The notes beneath the pieces were generated by a model. The model saw nothing but the letters and a program-made list of their open reading frames with translations. It did not search any database and was not told the origin of the DNA. A stretch of DNA of 64,000 nt from positions 108,434 to 172,433 of the forward strand of contig JADJOY010000028.1 in assembly GCA_016713535.1 (NCBI GenBank), given 5' to 3'. The stretch comes from Deltaproteobacteria bacterium. Lineage in GTDB: Bacteria > JADJOY01. This document shows positions 1 to 9,812 of the stretch, in pieces (position 1 is the stretch's first letter; each line of letters begins with the position of its first letter). A program made the translations under genes and the position numbers.

Positions 1-2162
1 CGGCTCGAGTCCCCGGGACCGGTGGTGTGGTCACTCGGCAGCACCACGTAGTTGAGGTGCGGGACCTGTCCGGCCGCGAGCTGCGCCTCGAACTGAGCGC
101 GGAAGATGTCGATCCGCGATCGCGCGAGCGGGGGTGCCGCGCCCATCCCCGCGTCGAAGTAGCAATCCGGCGAGTTGGGGGCGCCGGGCGGTGCCTCGCC
201 GCTCGCGGTGTTGGTGCAACCCACCTGCAGGTCGTTGGGATAGCTCGGGTCGGTGTTGGCCTGGACCGCGGCGTAGGTGTCTGCGCGCTCGTCACCGGCG
301 ACCAGGATCCCCGCGGAGAGCTCGCCGTAGTTGCGAAACGAGATCGGCGGCGAGTGGCGCACCGCGGCATCGAACAGGAACCCCTTGGGCGGGTAGCTGA
401 CCGGGTAGATCCCGAAGTCGTAGGGCTTGCCGCGCTTCGAGTAGTTGGCGTGGATTCCCTTGACGGTGTAGTCGGTGACGTAGGCGCTGCTCGTGACGAC
501 GTGGCCGTCGAGCGACACCTCGCTGTCCTCGAAGAACCGGTCGAGGAGCACGAACTGACGCGAGAGCGCGTGCGCGTTGGGGGTGATCCCGCCCGCCGGC
601 CCGGGCGTGCCGTTGTCGCCGAACATCTCGAGCGCCGGGTCGCCGTCGCCCCGTGGATCGCTCCCGAAGATCTGGTCGTAGGAGCGGTTCTCCTTCACGA
701 CGTAGAAGACGTACTGGATCTGCTCGCTCGGGCCACCGCCAGGCGCCATCACCGGTGTGCTCGCCGGAGCGGCGACGCGCGTGCCGCTGCCGTCTCCCGG
801 GACGGTCGCCTTCTCCACCGTGGCCGTCGCCGCGGCGAAGTATGCGTCGGCCGGCACCGGCAACACCGCCACCTGCCCGGTCAGGAGCTGCGGCACGTAG
901 CTCGGGTAGGGCGACGGCGGACCGAAGGTCCAGTACTCGTAGGCAGGGTTGGGCACGGTGCCGATCCCGCGCGCCGCGGTCCACACCATCGTGCAGCCGT
1001 CCGGCGTCACCTGCACGTCGTGGGGGTAGTCCGCCGTCGGCAGCTTGCCGATCACGGAGTACGCGGCGGCGCCGCCGGGACGGGCCGTGAGGGCGATGGC
1101 GACGATCGCGTTCTCGCCGGCGTTTGCCACGTAGAGCGTGCCTCCGTCCGGCGCGAGCGCCAGCGCCACGGGGGCCGCGCCCGGCCCCTCGGGGCGTGCG
1201 AGCGAGATCGTCGCGACGATCGAGTCGGTGCGGGTGTCGAGGATCACGACCGCGTCGCGGTTCGACACGACCACGTAGAGCCGATCGGCGCGCGGATCGG
1301 CGAGGAGGTTCTGCGGGTGGGAGTTGTAGTCGCCGCCGCCTCCACCGAACCCCGCGATGGTGGTCGTGGAGCGGTCGGCCAGATCGATCTTGGTGAGGGT
1401 GCCGTCGAGCTCGTTGCTGACGTAAGCGAACCGGCCGCCGCGCTCGATGGCCGCGCCGTACGGGTAGGTCCCCGTCGGCACGGCGGTGCCAGTGCCGGAA
1501 GGCAGTGCGATCACGGCGGCCTGATCGGCCATGTTGAGCGCCGCTACCAAGGTGCGGCCATCGGGGCTGAGCGCGAGCCCCACCGGCCAGGCGGGCGAGA
1601 GCGGATAGGACTGGAGGCTGTTCTTGCGTCCGCTGCCGCCGGTCGTCGGCGGCAACGCGATGGGGGCCTGCTCGATCGCGAGGCCGGTCGCGGCGTCGCG
1701 CGCGAACACGTGGATCACGTCGCCGGTGATTCCCACCACGCCCGGCGGATCGATGGCGCCCTTCCCCGCCGGCTCGCCCGCGACGTACGCGGTGAGGCCG
1801 TCGGGGGAGAACACCATGCCGCCGAACGCGCCGGGCAACGGCAGCGTCTGGATCACCTGGCCGGAGGCCAGGTCGACGATCTGCACGTCGTCCAGGCCGT
1901 ACCCCGAATCGACCGCCCAGTACTCGCGCCCGTCCGGCGTGATGGCGCCGCCGAGCGGGAGGTTGCCCACCTGGGTCAGCCGTCCCACGGGTGACAGCGT
2001 GAAGCCGAGGTTGGGGATCGTGAAACGCGCCTGGTGGGTCGTCACCCTGTCGGCGCAGCGCCCGGGAATCACGACCTGCCCGGGTGGCGCGTCGCCGTGC
2101 TTGCTGCAGCCACCGAGCATCAACGAGAGCGAGAGCGTCGCCGCCGGCCACCGAGCGTTCAT
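1..2162 (-). CDS. YncE-like beta-propeller / phosphoesterase-family lipoprotein (3' end off window)
   Basis: The frame is open from an ATG at 2162 to the window edge, so the C-terminus is missing. The start has a GGGAGG ribosome site about 10 bases upstream. The N-terminus is a lipoprotein signal with lipobox LGGC and Cys19. Roughly residues 60-450 contain repeated propeller blades (recurring LSPDGR-type and YVSNELDG-type strands). From about residue 485 the sequence changes to VKENRSYDQIFG, the metal-binding opening motif of the PF04185/alkaline-phosphatase superfamily, and near the edge it reads LPSDHT. This is the architecture usually annotated 'bifunctional YncE family protein/alkaline phosphatase family protein'. 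It is probably an outer-membrane or periplasmic phosphoesterase; the substrate is unknown. The family call is strong, the specificity is not. Confidence 0.85.
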   Translation of the reverse strand, partial: MNARWPAATLSLSLMLGGCSKHGDAPPGQVVIPGRCADRVTTHQARFTIPNLGFTLSPVGRLTQVGNLPLGGAITPDGREYWAVDSGYGLDDVQIVDLASGQVIQTLPLPGAFGGMVFSPDGLTAYVAGEPAGKGAIDPPGVVGITGDVIHVFARDAATGLAIEQAPIALPPTTGGSGRKNSLQSYPLSPAWPVGLALSPDGRTLVAALNMADQAAVIALPSGTGTAVPTGTYPYGAAIERGGRFAYVSNELDGTLTKIDLADRSTTTIAGFGGGGGDYNSHPQNLLADPRADRLYVVVSNRDAVVILDTRTDSIVATISLARPEGPGAAPVALALAPDGGTLYVANAGENAIVAIALTARPGGAAAYSVIGKLPTADYPHDVQVTPDGCTMVWTAARGIGTVPNPAYEYWTFGPPSPYPSYVPQLLTGQVAVLPVPADAYFAAATATVEKATVPGDGSGTRVAAPASTPVMAPGGGPSEQIQYVFYVVKENRSYDQIFGSDPRGDGDPALEMFGDNGTPGPAGGITPNAHALSRQFVLLDRFFEDSEVSLDGHVVTSSAYVTDYTVKGIHANYSKRGKPYDFGIYPVSYPPKGFLFDAAVRHSPPISFRNYGELSAGILVAGDERADTYAAVQANTDPSYPNDLQVGCTNTASGEAPPGAPNSPDCYFDAGMGAAPPLARSRIDIFRAQFEAQLAAGQVPHLNYVVLPSDHTTGPGDSS

Positions 2163-2914
2163 TCCTCGTCGTCCTCCCAGGGGGCGCGTTGGACGCTGCG
2201 CGCGAACGTGCTTCCGGGTCCGGCCCGACCGTCCGGCGTTCCGACACCAAGCCGGGATCGCGCGCTCGGGACGCGCCGGCTCCGCCCCGCCAACGAGCCG
2301 ACGACCCGGTCCAAATCGGATGGGGACGCACCCGGTTGCACGTCCGCTGCCAAGCCACGCCGAGGCCAACGCCGAGCCCCGCTGGCGCGGCTCACTGCAT
2401 TGCGTCCGGGCTTTTCGGCCGGTGTTCGTGTTTCGCCTGCCTGCGTGGCCGCTCGATGCCGATCACGAACTCACGGGGGTCAACCTGGCCCATGGCGAAT
2501 CGGCTGGCGGCGCGCTCCCGGCTACGGTCCGACGTCGGCTCCGCCTTCGGCGCGTTCGAGGCCCCCCTCGCCGGCCCCGCGTTACGGGCGCGTGCTCCCT
2601 GGATCGCGTGGCGAGTCGCGCGATGGTGTGGTCGCCGCGCGGCTGCCGCGCACGGTCGACGCGCGGCGCTCCGCGAAGGCCTGTGGCGACCCGACCCCTG
2701 TCACCGCGGCGCGCGCGTCCGGCGGTGCGAGTCTGAGAAGATCCTGGATGATCGGGGTCTTCGCGACGCGGGCCCGGAAGGGCTCCTCCGGGAGAGGCCG
2801 CGCGCCCGACGCCTGCGCCAGTCCCGTACTGCGTCGCCGTCGAGCGCAACGGCGTCGTGGTGCCTACCCGGACTCGGTACGCCGTTTGCTCTGTTTTCAG
2901 TTCCGGGGTCAGCC
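2163..2914. other. Intergenic region, divergent promoters expected
   Basis: About 750 bases between two divergent genes. I see no convincing coding frame, RNA gene or repeat. A plus-strand frame just before the acyl-CoA synthetase (about 2824-2964) looks vaguely protein-like but has no start codon and no family resemblance. Promoters for both flanking genes should lie here, but no clear -35/-10 pair can be picked out. Confidence 0.4.
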
Positions 2915-4696
2915 ATGGACCGACCGGTACGGAATCTCGCGGAGCTCGCTGCGCAAAGTTGTAAATCTTTTGCAAAACTCCCAGCGCTCGGCACCAAGCT
3001 CGACGGACAGTGGAGGTGGACGAGCTTTCGCGAGCTCGGTGGGTTCGTCGATCGCTGCCGCGCCGGCCTGCACGCTCTCGGCGTGGGCAGCGGGGACGTC
3101 GTCGCGATCGTCGCCGACAACCGCCTCGAGTGGGCGGTCACCTACTACGCGACCGCCGGGCTCGAGGCCGTGTTCGTGCCGATGTACGAGGCGCAGCGGC
3201 CCGCGGAGTGGAAGTTCATCCTCGACGAGTGCGGCGCCAAGGTGGTGCTCGCTCGCGCCAGCGGGCCCTACGAACGCCTGCTCGAGCTGCGCGCGGAGCT
3301 GCCGAACCTCGAGCACCTGATCGGCATCGGGCTTCCGCCCGACGACCCGAGCTCGTTCGACGCGCTGCTCACGGCCGGGGCGCGGGCGCCGGTCGAGACG
3401 CGCGACCCCGCACCGACGGCGCTGGCGGGGCTCATCTACACGTCGGGCACCACCGGCTGGCCCAAGGGCGTGATGCTGACCCACGGCAACCTCGCCTCGA
3501 ACGTGAGCACGGCCAGGGCGGTCTTCCCGCTCTCGCCCGACGACCGAACGCTCTCGTTCCTGCCTGGGCTCACTCCTACGGGCAGCTCGAGCTCAACTAC
3601 GTGCTCGCGCAAGGCGCCTCGCTGGCGCTCAACGACGATCTCGCGCACCTGCTCTCGAACCTCGCCGAGGTCAAGCCGACGATGCTCGTGACCGTCCCGC
3701 GCATCTTCAACCGCGTGTACGGGGCCGTGCGTCACGACATGGCGCGGCGACCGCGCCCTCCTCCAGCGGCTCTTCGAGGACGGCGTCCACGCCGCCACCC
3801 GCCGCGGCCGCGGCGAGGCGATCAGCGTTCGCGAGCGGCTCGAGCACGCGCTGGCCGACAGGCTGATGTTCCGCAAGGTCCGCGCCCGCTTCGGCGGGCG
3901 GCTCGAATACGTGCTCTCCGCGAGCGCCGCGCTCAGCAAGGAGGTCGCCGAGTTCGTCGACGCGCTCGGGCTGCGCGTCTACGAGGGATACGGCCTCACC
4001 GAGACGAGCCCGATGGTGACGGCGAACACCCGCGACGCGCGGCGCCTGGGCAGCGTGGGCAAGGTGATCCCGGGCGTTCGTGTCGCGATCGACACCTCGC
4101 TCGGCGACGCCCCCGGCCAGGGCGAGATCGTGGTGTACGGCCCGAACGTCACGCAGGGCTACTACCGCCGCCCCGAGGAGAACGAGAAGGTGCTCACGGC
4201 CGACGGTGGTCTCCGCACCGGCGACCTCGGCTACTTTGACGCCGACGGCTTCCTCTACGTCACCGGTCGCATCAAGGAGCAGTACAAGCTCTCGAACGGA
4301 AAGTACGTGATGCCCGGGCCGCTCGAGGAGGAGCTCAAGCTCTCGCCCTACATCGCCAACGTCATGCTGCACGGCGCGAACCGGCCCTACAACGTGGCGC
4401 TCGTGGTGATCGACGAGCCGGCAGTGCGCGAGTGGCTCTCGCAGCAAGGCGGCGAGCTCGACGACCTCACCAGCGACCCGCGCGTCGAGCGACTGATCGA
4501 CGACGAGGTTCGGCGAGCGGCGAGCTCGTTCCGAGGGTTCGAGGTCCCGCGCCGCGTGCTCCTCGTCCGCGAGGACTTCACGACCGAAAACGACCTCCTC
4601 ACCCCCACCCTCAAGCTCAAGCGCCGCAACGTCGAAAAACGCCACGGCGCCGCGCTCGACGAGCTCTACGGCGGCGACGCCGAGGCGAAGGTCTAG
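2915..4696 (+). pseudogene. Long-chain acyl-CoA synthetase (AMP-forming), two compensating frameshifts
   Basis: This would activate fatty acids to acyl-CoA through an acyl-AMP intermediate. It carries the AMP-binding P-loop YTSGTTGWPKG (about residue 172), the GYGLTETSP motif (about 358), the GDLGYFDADGF loop (about 435) and the C-terminal LSNGKYVMPGPLE segment typical of LC-FACS enzymes. About 593 residues is full length. The frame breaks twice: near 3564, where the conserved FLPWAHSYG is restored by adding one base to a CC run, and near 3745, where it returns to the original frame. The 60 residues between still read as normal family sequence. Two such close indels suggest sequence error or very recent decay. 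Start chosen at ATG 2915; the ribosome site is weak. Confidence 0.85.
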
Positions 4697-4703
4697 GCGC
4701 GGC

Positions 4704-4723
4704 GGGCGGCGGCCGGGCCGCCC
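4704..4723. repeat. REP-like GC palindrome
   Basis: Perfect inverted repeat GGGCGGC / GCCGCCC around a 6-base loop, 7 bases after the acyl-CoA synthetase stop and followed by CTACAC. It resembles the palindromes at 7611, 15735, 15912 and 16000. There is no T-tract, so it is more REP-like than a classical terminator. Confidence 0.5.
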
Positions 4724-4931
4724 TACACGACCGTCACCACGACCGGCGCCGCGGCGGTGCCCCACCGCGAGCTGGGTTGTCACGAACGGTCGCGAGCGGG
4801 CGCACGCGCGAGCGAAACGACCACGTCGGGATCGGCCGTGGCTCGTCCCCACCTACCCGACCCATTCGCGCAACTGCACCCGTCGCGCGCGTGCGTGACG
4901 GGCTCGACCCCGAGGTGAAACACTGGCGGGC

Positions 4932-7610
4932 GTGGCGCCAGAGACGAGCTACCGTCCATGGTCCGCGGGCCGTCTTGGCGAGCCTGCCGACCGCCCTTGC
5001 TGTGCGCTATGGCTCGCGCTGCTCGCGTGCTTGGCGCTCGGGTGCGGCGGCGGATCGGGCGGCGACGGTGCGGTCGGCGGCAGCGCGCCGATCGCGCGGC
5101 TCCGCGTCCCCGCGGCGGCGAGCGTCGGCGTGCCAGTGGGCGTGAACGCGCTCGGGTCGAGCGGCGGCATCGATCGCTACCGGTTCGACTTCGGCGACGG
5201 CCAAGCCGCGGTCTCGCGGCCGAGCGGCTACGCCCTGCGCGCTTACTCCGCTCCTGGCCGCTATACGGTGCGCGTGACGGTGAGCGGGCCGGGCGGCCAG
5301 GCCTCGGCGGAGTCCGAGGTCGAGGTGGTCAGCGAGCGCGGCCCCAGCGCTCGCTTCGACCTTCCTTCCGACCGCGCGCGGCCGTCGTGGGGCGAGATCC
5401 CGTGGCCGAGCGACCTCTTCCGGAACGAGCTCGGCTACCTGGCCGTCGACGGAGTGAACGTCGCCAACTCGATCGCGAAGCGCGTGCTCGAGACGGGGCT
5501 GAATCAGCTCCGCGGGTTCGGGACCACCTCGGCGGCATACGTGTGGCTCGACGGCGACCTCGACCCTCGCTCGCTGCCCACGAGCCCCGAGGACTCGCTC
5601 GCCCCCGGCAGCCCCGTCGTGCTCGTGAACGTCGATTCCGCCTCGACGCGCTACCGCGAGCGCGTGCCCGTGGTGGTCGACTGGGACGCCCCCGATCGCC
5701 GGCTCTCGGTGATGCCCGAGCCCGGCGTGCCGCTGGTACCCAAGACCCGCTACGCGCTGATCGTCCGGACCGATCTCTGGGGCGCTCGCGCCGGCACACC
5801 GGCCGGCAGCCTCACCGCACCCCAGACGCTCGCCGCCCTGCTCCGAGGCGAGACACCCGCGGTGCCGAGCGGCGCCGTGGCGCGCGCGCTCACCGACGAT
5901 CTCGCCGCAGCGCTGGCGGGCGAGGCGGACTTCCCCGGCGGCGACCTGAGCGGGATCGCCGCCGCCAGCGTGTTCACCACCCAGCCGATCGAGGACGACG
6001 TCCTCGCGATCCGCAACGCCATGGAGCGCGGCGATCCCGCCATCCCCGACCCGGCGCCCCGCTTCGATCCACGTTTCATCTTCGGCGCGGGCGGGCGCGC
6101 CACGCTCGACGAGCTGCTCGGCGCGCAGCCCGAGGATCGTCCGGCGCTCGAGCCGCGCGCGCACCAGCACGTCGCCACGATCGTCACCCGTGCGTGGTTC
6201 CGCGCACCTCGCTACCTGGCCGTCGATCCCCACTTCCTCGACCCCTACGGAGGCACGTTCGTGGGCCAGAACGGCAGCCCCGAGGTGCAGGGTAGCTGGG
6301 AGATCCCTTTCAGCCTGGCGCTCCCAGCCACCCCGCCGCAGCCCGCCGGGTACCCGGTGGTGATCGCGCAGCACGGTCTCGGCGCGGAGCGCTCGCAGGA
6401 GCTGCTCGTTCTCGCGAACACGCTCTGCGCCGAGGGGTTCGCGGTCGCGTCCATCGACGCGATCCAGCACGGCGACCGCCTCGACCTCGCGGGACTCTCG
6501 CCTCGGCTCTACGCGCTGCTCGAGCCGGTGTTCGCGTCGCTCGGCTTCGACATCGCGCGGCTCGCCGTCGACGAGCGGCCCAACCAACCTGGCAGCACGC
6601 TCACCGGGTCCGACGGCTGGGCCGACGACGGCGACAGCGACGGCGCCCGCGTCGGCTTCATCGACGGGCTCGTCAACCTCGCGGGGTTCCGCGACAACCT
6701 GCGCCAGAACATCGTCGACCACATGGCGTTCGCGCGCATGCTGCGCACCTTCGATGCGGAGATCCCCGGTGTCGGCCGGGTGCGCCTCGACCCCGCCCAG
6801 CTTCACTACTCGGGCACCAGCCTCGGCGGCGTGCTGGGCGCCAACTTCGTGGCGTTCGAGCCCACGCTTCGGGCCGCGAACCTGCACAGCGCGGGCGGCG
6901 CGCTCGGCGTCAATCTGCTCGTCAACTCGCCCGGGGTCGGTGGGCTCGTCGGGCCGCTCTTGACCACGGTCTTCGGCGCCACGCCGGAGGGGCTCCAGAA
7001 CGACTTCTCACCGCTCGTGAACCTGGCGCAGGCCATCCTCGACGCCGGCGACCCGGTGAACGTCGCGCGCCACGCGCTGCGTGAGCCGCTCGTCTACGCC
7101 TCGGGGCCCGCGGAGCCGCGCTCCGTGCTCGTACTCGAGGCGATGTGGGACTGGCTCATCCCCAACTCCTCGACCGAGGCGCTCGCGCGCGCGTTCGGGC
7201 TCTCGCTCCTCGAGCCGTCGTACCGGACCGTGCCTGGAATCCCATCGGGCGGGCCACGCATCGAGGGCAACGTGAACGGGAAGACCGGTGCCCTGGCGCA
7301 GTACTCGCCGGCCGAGCACGGCACGATCTACTCGTCGTGGCAGGGGCGCATCTCCGAGCAGCAGGGGTTCCCGTTCCCGAGCGGCGAGCGCTTCCGGCCG
7401 CTCGCGCACGAGTTCACGGTGCGACAACCGGTCGAAGAAGCGATGGCGCAGGTCCGCGATTTCTTCGTGAGCGCGCGCGAGGGTGGTGCGGGCCTCGTGG
7501 AGGCGAAGGGCGGCTACGCGCCGCGGCATGACTACGACGACGACGGCTTCCTCGACGACGACGAGCTCGCCGCCGGCACCGATCCCAACGATCCCGGCTC
7601 CCACCCATGA
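4932..7610 (+). CDS. PKD-domain lipoprotein with alpha/beta hydrolase (lipase-like) domain
   Basis: An 892-residue exported protein. A GTG start at 4932 gives a signal with lipobox LALGC (Cys38); no better start is in frame. Residues about 48-115 form a PKD/Ig-like domain (FDFGDGQ and YSAPGRYTVRVTV). The long middle part resembles bacterial extracellular lipases and esterases: a strand leading to HGLGAERSQ, and a nucleophile elbow GTSLGG with Ser near residue 629. A later AEHGT (about 795) may supply the catalytic His. The tail YDDDGFLDDDELAAGTDPNDPG is a calcium-binding, thrombospondin-type-3-like Asp-rich repeat. It probably acts at the cell surface on lipids or esters; the substrate is not predictable. 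The gene is complete and followed at once by a perfect hairpin. Confidence 0.85.
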   Translation: MAPETSYRPWSAGRLGEPADRPCCALWLALLACLALGCGGGSGGDGAVGGSAPIARLRVPAAASVGVPVGVNALGSSGGIDRYRFDFGDGQAAVSRPSGYALRAYSAPGRYTVRVTVSGPGGQASAESEVEVVSERGPSARFDLPSDRARPSWGEIPWPSDLFRNELGYLAVDGVNVANSIAKRVLETGLNQLRGFGTTSAAYVWLDGDLDPRSLPTSPEDSLAPGSPVVLVNVDSASTRYRERVPVVVDWDAPDRRLSVMPEPGVPLVPKTRYALIVRTDLWGARAGTPAGSLTAPQTLAALLRGETPAVPSGAVARALTDDLAAALAGEADFPGGDLSGIAAASVFTTQPIEDDVLAIRNAMERGDPAIPDPAPRFDPRFIFGAGGRATLDELLGAQPEDRPALEPRAHQHVATIVTRAWFRAPRYLAVDPHFLDPYGGTFVGQNGSPEVQGSWEIPFSLALPATPPQPAGYPVVIAQHGLGAERSQELLVLANTLCAEGFAVASIDAIQHGDRLDLAGLSPRLYALLEPVFASLGFDIARLAVDERPNQPGSTLTGSDGWADDGDSDGARVGFIDGLVNLAGFRDNLRQNIVDHMAFARMLRTFDAEIPGVGRVRLDPAQLHYSGTSLGGVLGANFVAFEPTLRAANLHSAGGALGVNLLVNSPGVGGLVGPLLTTVFGATPEGLQNDFSPLVNLAQAILDAGDPVNVARHALREPLVYASGPAEPRSVLVLEAMWDWLIPNSSTEALARAFGLSLLEPSYRTVPGIPSGGPRIEGNVNGKTGALAQYSPAEHGTIYSSWQGRISEQQGFPFPSGERFRPLAHEFTVRQPVEEAMAQVRDFFVSAREGGAGLVEAKGGYAPRHDYDDDGFLDDDELAAGTDPNDPGSHP

Positions 7611-7630
7611 GGGCGGGCGTGAGCCCGCCC
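7611..7630. repeat. REP-like palindrome directly after stop codon
   Basis: GGGCGGGC-GTGA-GCCCGCCC, a perfect 8-bp stem with a 4-base loop, begins the base after the TGA of the lipase gene. It may double as a transcription end signal, but no T-run follows. Same core as the copy at 15735. Confidence 0.6.
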
Positions 7631-7984
7631 ACAGCTCCGACGGCGCTCGATCCCCGTTCGGGATGAGCGCGTAGCCCCGGGCGCGAGCCCCCGCGGAGCG
7701 GACAGGAGCGGAACCGATCGATCCCGTTCCCGGGCGCCTTCGCGGCCGCCCTGCGCACTCACGCGCCGTTCGCCGCGAGGTCGAAGGCGGCGGGGTGCAA
7801 ATGCAGCAGTCGGGCGAGCCAGCGGCCTTCGAGGTGCGAACGCTCTGCTGGAACGGGTCGATCGGCCAGGCGCTCGGCTGCGTGGTCGAGTGGCCGTCCC
7901 GGCCGACCAAGAGCCCGTCCGAGCCTCACCAGCCGACGCGCGCCCGAGCGTGAACGTCGATCGGGTGGTCGCCTGGGTGCCGGC
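7631..7984. other. Intergenic, no supported gene
   Basis: About 350 bases between two convergent genes. A 50-codon plus-strand frame (7801-7953) exists but has no recognisable homology or ribosome site. Nothing else is seen. Confidence 0.35.
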
Positions 7985-8743
7985 TCAGGGCGCCGCGCCG
8001 CTCGCCCGGCGCTGCGGGGCGTGCCCGCGACCGAGTAGCCGCCGCTTCTTCAGGACGCGGATCACGGTGTAGGCGATCACCAGCGGCACGTAGCCCAGCG
8101 CCAGCAGCTGCACCGTGTGCGCGCTCGCCGCATAGCCCTGATACCGCACGCGCTCCCAGATGAGCAGCGCGATCGCGCAAGCGATCCAGTAGAAGGTGGT
8201 GCCGTACTCCTTGCGCGCCACCAGGCTCCAGTTGAAAACCAGGCCCTCAGCGGTCTGGCGGAGCCCGCGGAAGTCGACCCAGAACCTCGGCACGCGTCGG
8301 CAGTAGTCCTCGTACTCGGCGCCGAAGTGACCGCGCAGCCACTGCTCCTCGGCGGCCACGATGGCGCTGTAGGACACCAGGTAGAAACTCGCTCCGAGCA
8401 GCAGGAACCACGGCGAACCGTGGATCACCATGAGGCCAATGACCACCAGCACGTTGCCCACGTAGAGCGGGTTCCGGCAGTGGGCGAAGAGGCCATCCTG
8501 CACCAGCACGTCGGCCTGGATCGTCTTGTTCACTCCTCCGCGCCGGATGTACGCGAACCCGATCACCGCGAAGCGCAGCGCCTGGCCGGTCAACGACGTC
8601 AGGAGGCCGAGGGCGTCGGCGGCCCTATCGCGGGCGATCGTGCCGCCCCACAGGACGGGACCCGTGGCCAGGGCCAGCGTGACGAACACCAGCGTGAAGA
8701 CGATGTCGCGATACTTGAAGAGGAAATTACCGAGTCGAATCAT
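7985..8743 (-). CDS. Isoprenylcysteine carboxyl methyltransferase (ICMT)-like membrane methyltransferase
   Basis: A 252-residue multi-pass membrane protein. The diagnostic part is the SAM-binding region of the ICMT/PEMT family: DGLFAHCRNPLYVGNVLVVIGL (about residues 83-104) followed by EEQWLRGHFGAEYEDYCRRVPRF (about 132-154). Several hydrophobic segments lie on either side, and a C-terminal extension adds two more. Bacterial members methylate lipids or prenyl-type groups; the actual substrate here is unknown. It starts 30 bases after the CmoA homologue stops, on the same strand, so the two are probably one transcript. Local GC is visibly lower than in the neighbours, including AAGAGGAAATTAC near the start. 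Confidence 0.8.
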   Translation of the reverse strand: MIRLGNFLFKYRDIVFTLVFVTLALATGPVLWGGTIARDRAADALGLLTSLTGQALRFAVIGFAYIRRGGVNKTIQADVLVQDGLFAHCRNPLYVGNVLVVIGLMVIHGSPWFLLLGASFYLVSYSAIVAAEEQWLRGHFGAEYEDYCRRVPRFWVDFRGLRQTAEGLVFNWSLVARKEYGTTFYWIACAIALLIWERVRYQGYAASAHTVQLLALGYVPLVIAYTVIRVLKKRRLLGRGHAPQRRASGAAP

Positions 8744-8773
8744 GTTGGTCGAGGCGATCCGAGCGCGCGCCGG

Positions 8774-9526
8774 TCACTTGACCGCGAGCATTCCGCAGAA
8801 GTTGTGCCACTTGAAGAAGATGTCGAGCTGCCCGAACCCTGCGGCACGCAACAGATCCAGATTCTCCTGGAAGTGATAGGGAACGAGGACGTTTTCCAGA
8901 GCCTCGCGCTTCTGCGCGATTTCCAGCTCCGAGTAGCCGTTGGCCCGCTTGAACTCGTAATAGTGCTTGACGAACAGGCGGTTGAGAAGCGAGTGCTCAC
9001 CCAGCACCTTCTCCACGAGAATCAAGACTCCACCCTCGCGCATTCCCCGGTAGATGTTCGCGACCACGTCGTTGCGCTTGAGCGGCCGCACGAACTGCAA
9101 GGTGAGCGTGAGGATGACGACCGATGCGTCGTGGATGTCGAGTGGTTCGTTCAGGTCGCCCAGGCGCAGCTCGTACGGTCGCTGGAAGCCGTGCTTTTCC
9201 AGCTTCGCGCGCGCTTCGTCCAGCATGGCGGCGGACGAGTCCACACCGATGAAGCGGTACTCCTGGTCGCGGGGAAGGAAGTTGTCGAGGTTGAGAAAGG
9301 TGGTGCCCGTGGAGCAGCCGAGGTCGTAGATGGCGGTTCCCGGGATCGCGAAGTCGGTCACGAACTCACCGATCATGCGCTGCAGCTCGCCGTAGAGCGG
9401 CACCGAACGCGACAGCATGTCGTCGAACACGACAGCCGTGGCGGGACCGAAGTTGAAGTCGTTGACCAGCGCGCGCCGCTCCGCGAAGAGGGCGTCGCGC
9501 TGCTCGAGGGGATCCTTAGCGTCCAT
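8774..9526 (-). CDS. cmoA: CmoA-like carboxy-S-adenosyl-L-methionine synthase
   Basis: A 250-residue class I SAM-fold protein closely resembling CmoA, which converts SAM and prephenate into carboxy-SAM for uridine-5-oxyacetate modification of tRNA wobble U34. The SAM motif YDLGCSTGT lies near residue 67. DDMLSRSVPLY at the N-terminus, TLTLQFV in the middle, and the strongly conserved FKRANGYSELEIAQKR near residue 190 are all CmoA hallmarks; the last contributes to carboxylate recognition in the family. CmoA normally works with CmoB, which is not in this window; the partner gene is an ICMT-like methyltransferase. The product could therefore be true CmoA or a carboxy-SAM enzyme used elsewhere. 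Confidence 0.85.
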   Translation of the reverse strand: MDAKDPLEQRDALFAERRALVNDFNFGPATAVVFDDMLSRSVPLYGELQRMIGEFVTDFAIPGTAIYDLGCSTGTTFLNLDNFLPRDQEYRFIGVDSSAAMLDEARAKLEKHGFQRPYELRLGDLNEPLDIHDASVVILTLTLQFVRPLKRNDVVANIYRGMREGGVLILVEKVLGEHSLLNRLFVKHYYEFKRANGYSELEIAQKREALENVLVPYHFQENLDLLRAAGFGQLDIFFKWHNFCGMLAVK

Positions 9527-9812
9527 CGCGACCTCCGCCGGTCCGAGCTCCGTGACGAACAGCCGCCGTGTTCACGCCGTTCATGTCCGAACCATCCTCC
9601 GTCACGGGTGGGGCGTTGCTGTCGGCCACCCAGCCGAGCCGATCTCGATCCTGCCACTCAAGCACGACTTCATCGACCTTGACAGGCCCCCGGCCGGACT
9701 CGGCCACCCTGGGCCGGGCACAGGAACCTCGGGGACCTCGCCTCGGGTGCCGCGTCGAGGTCGTCGCCGCGTCTCGATCGCGCCCGGGCACACCGCGTCC
9801 ACGCGGTTTCGC
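9527..9812. other. Region upstream of cmoA, no supported gene
   Basis: About 290 bases between the cmoA start and the end of the broken toxin-antitoxin remnant. The region where the rest of a Doc toxin should lie (HPFVDGNKR motif) contains no trace of it in any frame. It probably holds the cmoA promoter. Confidence 0.35.

Noticed and set aside
27-1994. Long plus-strand open frame
   Set aside because: Shadow of the phosphoesterase lipoprotein gene on the other strand; Arg/Val-rich composition without family features.
3564-3745. Programmed ribosomal frameshifting in the acyl-CoA synthetase
   Set aside because: No slippery heptamer or downstream structure specific to the site, and two shifts in opposite directions would be needed.
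7801-7953. 50-codon plus-strand ORF in the intergenic region
   Set aside because: No homology, no ribosome site, and length expected by chance at this GC.
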